A DNA stretch of 64,000 nt from Trichopria drosophilae (Eukaryota; Arthropoda; Insecta; Hymenoptera; Diapriidae). Where the stretch lies: NCBI GenBank assembly GCA_030407085.1, contig CM059585.1, positions 119,765,001-119,829,000 of the forward strand, written 5' to 3'. The notes under the pieces were generated by a model. It searched no databases. It saw nothing but the letters and a program-made list of their open reading frames with translations, and was not told the origin of the DNA. Positions 30,201 through 36,200 of this stretch are shown in pieces; the stretch's first letter is position 1, and the number at the start of each line of letters is the position of its first letter. The position numbers were made by a program, and so were the translations under genes.

Positions 30201-33200
30201 AAGAACAGCAGCAAGCGGAATCCGAAAGCGAATCCCAAAATCAGGAGGAGAATACAATAGCCGTTCCCACTTTCGGTGCAAGATGCAAACTCTTCGAGAT
30301 TGGCCAATGCGGTGAAAGCAAAGTGTTCCTAGCCTATCAGACACGACCCGACGACGACGAACCCGGAATTTGGTTGCACTGTGTCGAGAACAACCAATGG
30401 TACCAGTTGGCTGATAACTTTACCAAGTACTTCAGAATGATGCTGGTCTATCTAGGACTCCCTTTATGGCAGTATTGTGCCGCAGGCCTGCCATTACCGA
30501 CCTGGGTGGAACAAGTTTACTATCTGGTAGAACCTCATTTGTTACCAGTGATCGAAAAACCGATCGCAACTATCTCCACTACGTTATGGTCCGATGGACC
30601 TACCAACACCATTGATCAGGCCATTTTTAAAGCCCGGGAAGGAAAGCACTCGAAAAAGAAGTAAGAGTAATGGGAAATGTGATTTTAACTTGAATGTCGT
30701 GTATTCGTTTTATAGAAATTTTATTGTAATGAAGAAGAAATAAAAATTGAACTAATCTGTACAATTAATTTGATTCTCTTCAAAGACTAATCATTACATT
30801 CCAATCCTCCGTACTTAAATTTCACTATTTGGGAGTCAGTTGCTTCATTGGTTTGTATCATGGAAATTTGAATCCCTCTGCCGGTGTAGTTATATAATTC
30901 GTTAAAAAGAGTATATACGAATTAGTCCTACAAGGATCCATTCTAGTCCCACCGCGACAGAAACTACCGACACTACATAACATTGACGGAATGGAAATGG
31001 AACGCTAAAAACATATCCGTATGTTCCACAGTAATTACTCTATATATGTACAATTTTATTTCTAAAAGGAAACTAGTGAAGAATCTTTTTGTCAAAAGGA
31101 AAGGTTCCAGGCTAGAATCTTCGCTAGGTGTAAACAATCTTGCGCTGCGTATCTTCACCTTAAAATTTAACAGAGTCGTTCTCCGTTCACGCTTGTTTTT
31201 TTTCCTCTATATTGAAGCTATTGGCAAGAAAATTACTCATCTTAGAGAGTTTTACACGAAAGAATATAAATATAGTCAAACCCAACCTACTCCACTTTCC
31301 ATGCCTGTTTCAGAGTGTCTATAATATTGTCATAATCGCATATTTTCGATGGGAACCAATTTTTATTTCAAAACCGTAAGAAGGTACATAAAGAATTATT
31401 TCTTCCAAATTGTCAGTTTCGATTTCCATAAAAGAATTGGCCGATTTTTTTATTATAAATTTCTTCGGATCAATTTCTAGATAAGAAATGTAACCAGGTT
31501 CCTATAGGAAATGTAACAATTTGATTTGTTTACATCAATTTTTAACAGTTTCAGTCCAGTTTCTGGTTAACTGTTCGTAATAATATGCAGCACGAATAAT
31601 CTAATTATTTTCTATAACCTAGTATTATAATATTATCATTATCTAATCTTGGAGTTTGAAAAATTAAATAAATAATTTCAAGTTGTCAACGTTATTGTTA
31701 TATTGTTACTGACGTGCGATACTGTAGATCTCTTGCTACTCGTATACTTTTAAGAATTATCTGTAAAACTGACATATATAATTGTTTCACGTGTAATTTA
31801 CCTTATAGGTTACGTACACAACGATAGAGAAAATTTTATGCAGAAAAGGACGACAATAGCATGATTGAAGAAGGCTGCAACTAAGAAGAGTTCATGTTTT
31901 AATCCGAACTGCATATAAAGTTGATGAGGAATATAATAATATTTTCCTTGCTTTAAAATCGCAATGTTAATTTATTATTCTTACAACAGGACTGGATGTA
32001 AGAAAAAATTCTTTTTTACGAAATAGTTTAGTCAAAACCTGTGTTTAAATCATTAATTGCTCTCAAGATTGAGATATAAATATAATTGAGGCATAAAACT
32101 AGTAAAAGCAGATATTAATATGCGAAAAAAGAATTCAGAACTATTCTGAAAAATGCGTTTTTCGAGAGTTACTGAGGAAAAAAGAAAAATAAAAAAAAAA
32201 GTAAATTTTCTCGAAAACAGTACAACCGAACTTAACGATAATTATATATTATGTTGTAGACATTGATAAGAGTATTAAATACAATAATATTCAAAATTTG
32301 TTAGAAAATATTGAAGCAAACAACAATTTTTTAATTTTTCACAAAATTTTTTTTCTGTTCTCTTAAAGTGTCACCTTTAAATTTTATATAAAAAACATTC
32401 CACAAATATTTATGTTAACATATAATTTTTACAGATTATTAAAAAATGTACTTTAAATTATTGGAAGTATTTTTTTAAACTGTCATTTATTCCAGAGACA
32501 ATTATATATGTTTATGTTTACATGTTTAATTTATTTTTAAAGAATTAATGTTTAGCGGTTAAATATTCAATAAACGTTCAAAGTACGTAACCTCCATTGT
32601 GCCTTCCTTGTTCATTATTTATTATTTGACCGATATTTGAAACAGAACACACTTTTAAAAGCGATGCGATTACTAATGAAAGATATAAATTTTTTATTGC
32701 TTATTAATAATGTCTTTACAAAAATGTGTTATTTACAGGAAAAGTACTTTCTTGGTTATCAGTAATACTGATTTAAACAAATTTTATATATAAGAAAATA
32801 CTTAAAATTACCATTAAAAATAACAATTACCGAAAAAAAAAATCCACAAATGACGTTATAAATGGAAATATTTAGTTCGATAACAATTTTCGAAGATACG
32901 TTAATTATAATTAATTATTAAAAAATTGTTGGAAGATGCTATTATACTGCAGCTGTGATTTTTTTCGTACAGCAATCGATAAACTAACAGAAATTTTCTA
33001 AAACACGAATTCTCCAAAACATTTGTCAATTATTATGTGAACTGCGTATGAAAAAATCTCTGAAGCAGATGACAATTCTCGAGGATCAAAGGAATTTTTT
33101 TATTCATTTCCTAACGAAGTTTGCGATCAAAAGAATTTAATATTCTCTAACGCATTCAATATTACATCACAACGTCTTTATTGATAGTAAAAAATATGAC

Positions 33201-36200
33201 ATAAAACGAAGTTTTTCGAATATTCATAAACTTTAACAAAAGGGAACAATTATATTGCTTAAAAATGTAAAAATTTGAAAAAACGTTCAGAGCAATATAA
33301 ATTAAATCGTACTTTATTCCGAATATGACCTAGAATCTGGATAAAAACGGTCCAAGATTTATCTAAAAAAGTTATTTAAAAAAAGCCATAAAATTGTTAA
33401 ATTCCAAATGAATAACTGGCTAATTTTATTGTTCACAAACTATCTAGTACACAAGTTTGTTAGACAAAAACTGGCTAGAATGTAGGCGTAATTTTTACCT
33501 AAAACATTCCATTTACTTGCATTATATTCAATTAATGCAAAGATAGGTAATGATTCGATTCATCAACCTCAAGAATCCTTGGCCTAATTGGCACGAGATT
33601 TGTAAAATACTTGCCCAGGAAATTTCTAGAATTTCCGGATTCTCTTTCTTTGGCAAGAGATTTTGGCTACGGGATTTCTGTGTTGTAATCATCATAACAT
33701 CATGTTGATATCCATAATAACACTCATAAATGATACTATTACACATAAATACATAGAATTAAAGTCAATAAAATTACTACAAAATTTTTCTACGATAGAT
33801 TTTAATAATGCATTAAAATTATTTGTGTACTTCCTTGCTAATTTTGTTTATCATTGTTGTTTGGTATATCAGAAGGTGGGGAATTGATTTGCATTTCACT
33901 AATTTCAGCGGTGATGGAATGGAATAAGTTTATTTTCATAACTACTAATATTTTGCAGCCTTCAACAATAATACCAAACGAATTAATTTTATAAATACTG
34001 CATTTACACGTAAAGTGTTATGTACATTAAATAACATCAATATTAAATATTAATCAACAAACTTCTACTTTAAATAAATTACAGAGATGAATGTTAAGTA
34101 CACTCATAAGTTTCTAACTGAATGAATTCAATGATTAATTTTATCATTATAATAATTTCCGCATTCTTAGATTGCTCACGTATTTTCTTATAAATTCATA
34201 TTTATTTTATAATAAATAATACATATATACTCCATAATACAATCTTGGCGATATAAATTTTTATACGTATATAAAGTTTTTTCCCTGACAATCGGTGAAA
34301 ATATTATTTTTTATGATGTCCTCAAGATTTCAACCAACTAACGGTCATTATCAGGAGCAATGATTGTGTAAGTAATACAGGGTGTCCGAAAAGTATGGAA
34401 ACGGTCCTGTAACTTTTGAAATAAAAGATATTTCGAAAATCGCTGAAACAAGTAAAACGATTTTTAAAAAAATCTATTGTTTCTTCAGGGTTCCAAGGGG
34501 GGCACGAGTGGGGACGAGTGGGGACGAATATTTTAATGGCAATATGGTTCGAGTCGGGGCTCATTTGAAAGGTCTTTTCGAGACAAATTTAAAACACTTG
34601 GCATATATGGCGCTGCGATCAATTTTTAGCGGCCATACTCGCCTTTTAAAACTTTTAATCTAGTAACTTTTGAACAAATGAAGGTTTTGACAATTGCCGA
34701 ATTAAGCGAAACCATTTTTCAAAAATATCTATTTTTACCTGTTTTTTGAGGTTAGAAAAAATGTAAGGTGATGAGTGGATTCATGTTTGTGAGGTCAAAA
34801 TACATCGGATAGCATGAAAAGCACTATAAACGTGGACCGAATTATTATTTTAGGCAAGTTTTAAAATTTTTTCCAACAAATTAAGAGCTTCCGGACGCCA
34901 TATTGGAGCGGCCATTTTGGATTTTGCAAATGCGCACTCGGCATTCGAACGTATAGACCTTAAGCTGTAAAATGAGCCCTCATTCGTATGATTTGGTTGT
35001 TTTTAATTGTGGGCAGAGCAGTGTACGGTTGACGTGGAATGTCCCATGTATACATACATTTCATTAATTTAAAATGTCGGATCATTTTTCTGAAATGTAT
35101 TCGGATTTGAATGCAATTCGTTAGTTGCAGACTTGCAATAGACGATACGGTTTTTGAAATTTGTAGTAGCGTCCTTTGCCTTTGACTATTTCAAACTTTC
35201 CCGATTCTCACCGCGAGGAGGTGGACGATTTTGAGAATCTTTTTTTTTTTATTTTATTTAACAAAATTTTTTTTTACTTTTTTTTTACATTTAAATACAC
35301 ATAATTCGGCATTTTAATTTTGCTTCAGTGAAAAAGGCATGGAATTACGGAATCTAAAAGTAATGATTTTAATTTTTTTAGGTTTAATATTTCTAGTATT
35401 TTATTAAGCTTGTGCCAACTACTGAATGAGATGTTCAAATTGATGTCCTTTAGCAACTTGACAATTTCTCAATCATCTGCATAGAAGTTATCATTTACTT
35501 TTTGCAGCGTTTCTTGAGATATCGAATTAGAACAGTGAATTATTCTTTCCTTTAACTCATCAATGTCTATAGGCTTTGTTTCGGACACCTTTTTCTTCAA
35601 AAAACACCAGTAAAAATAATCCAGAGGAGTTAGATCCGGTGACCTCGGTGGCCACTCAATCGAACCTCTCCTGCAGATCCAACGCCCGGGGAAAATGTTG
35701 CTCAATCGTTTGCGTACATACAAACCAAAATGACACGGAGCACCATGGTTTCCTGTTGAAACCAGACATTGTCAAAATCTGTACCAGTAATATTTTAGAT
35801 TGCTGGAATAAGCATATTGTGTCTATTAACTTTTCCACTCAATTGAAACGTAGCTTCATCGGAGAAGCATATCCAGAACTTGAAAAACTCATTTTCGTCA
35901 CACCGTCTCATTATTTCCTCACAAAATTCTAATCTGCGATCGAAATCGTCTTCCGAAAGCTCTTGCACAAATTTTATTTTATATGGATGAAACTTAGTTT
36001 GTCTTAGTATTTCATAGACAGACGATTTGCCGAAACCAGTGTAGCGCAATCTTCCTAACTGAAGTATATGGACCTCCTCAACAACACAAGCACGGACTGC
36101 CAAACTGTTATCTTCGTTTAGAGCCGTTTTTAGTCTTCCCCGATTTTGGACGATCTCTGACAGAGCCAGTATCGTGAAATCGAGTAACAGTTTTACAAAC

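Noticed and set aside
30155..30664. TPGS2 exon 2 as a single-exon gene starting at its first ATG
   Set aside because: Eight conserved residues precede the methionine, and exon 1 supplies the N-terminal half with the WEQK..LPED block.
30973..31324. Overlapping open frames on both strands downstream of TPGS2
   Set aside because: Neither resembles a known protein; both are compatible with chance in less AT-rich sequence.
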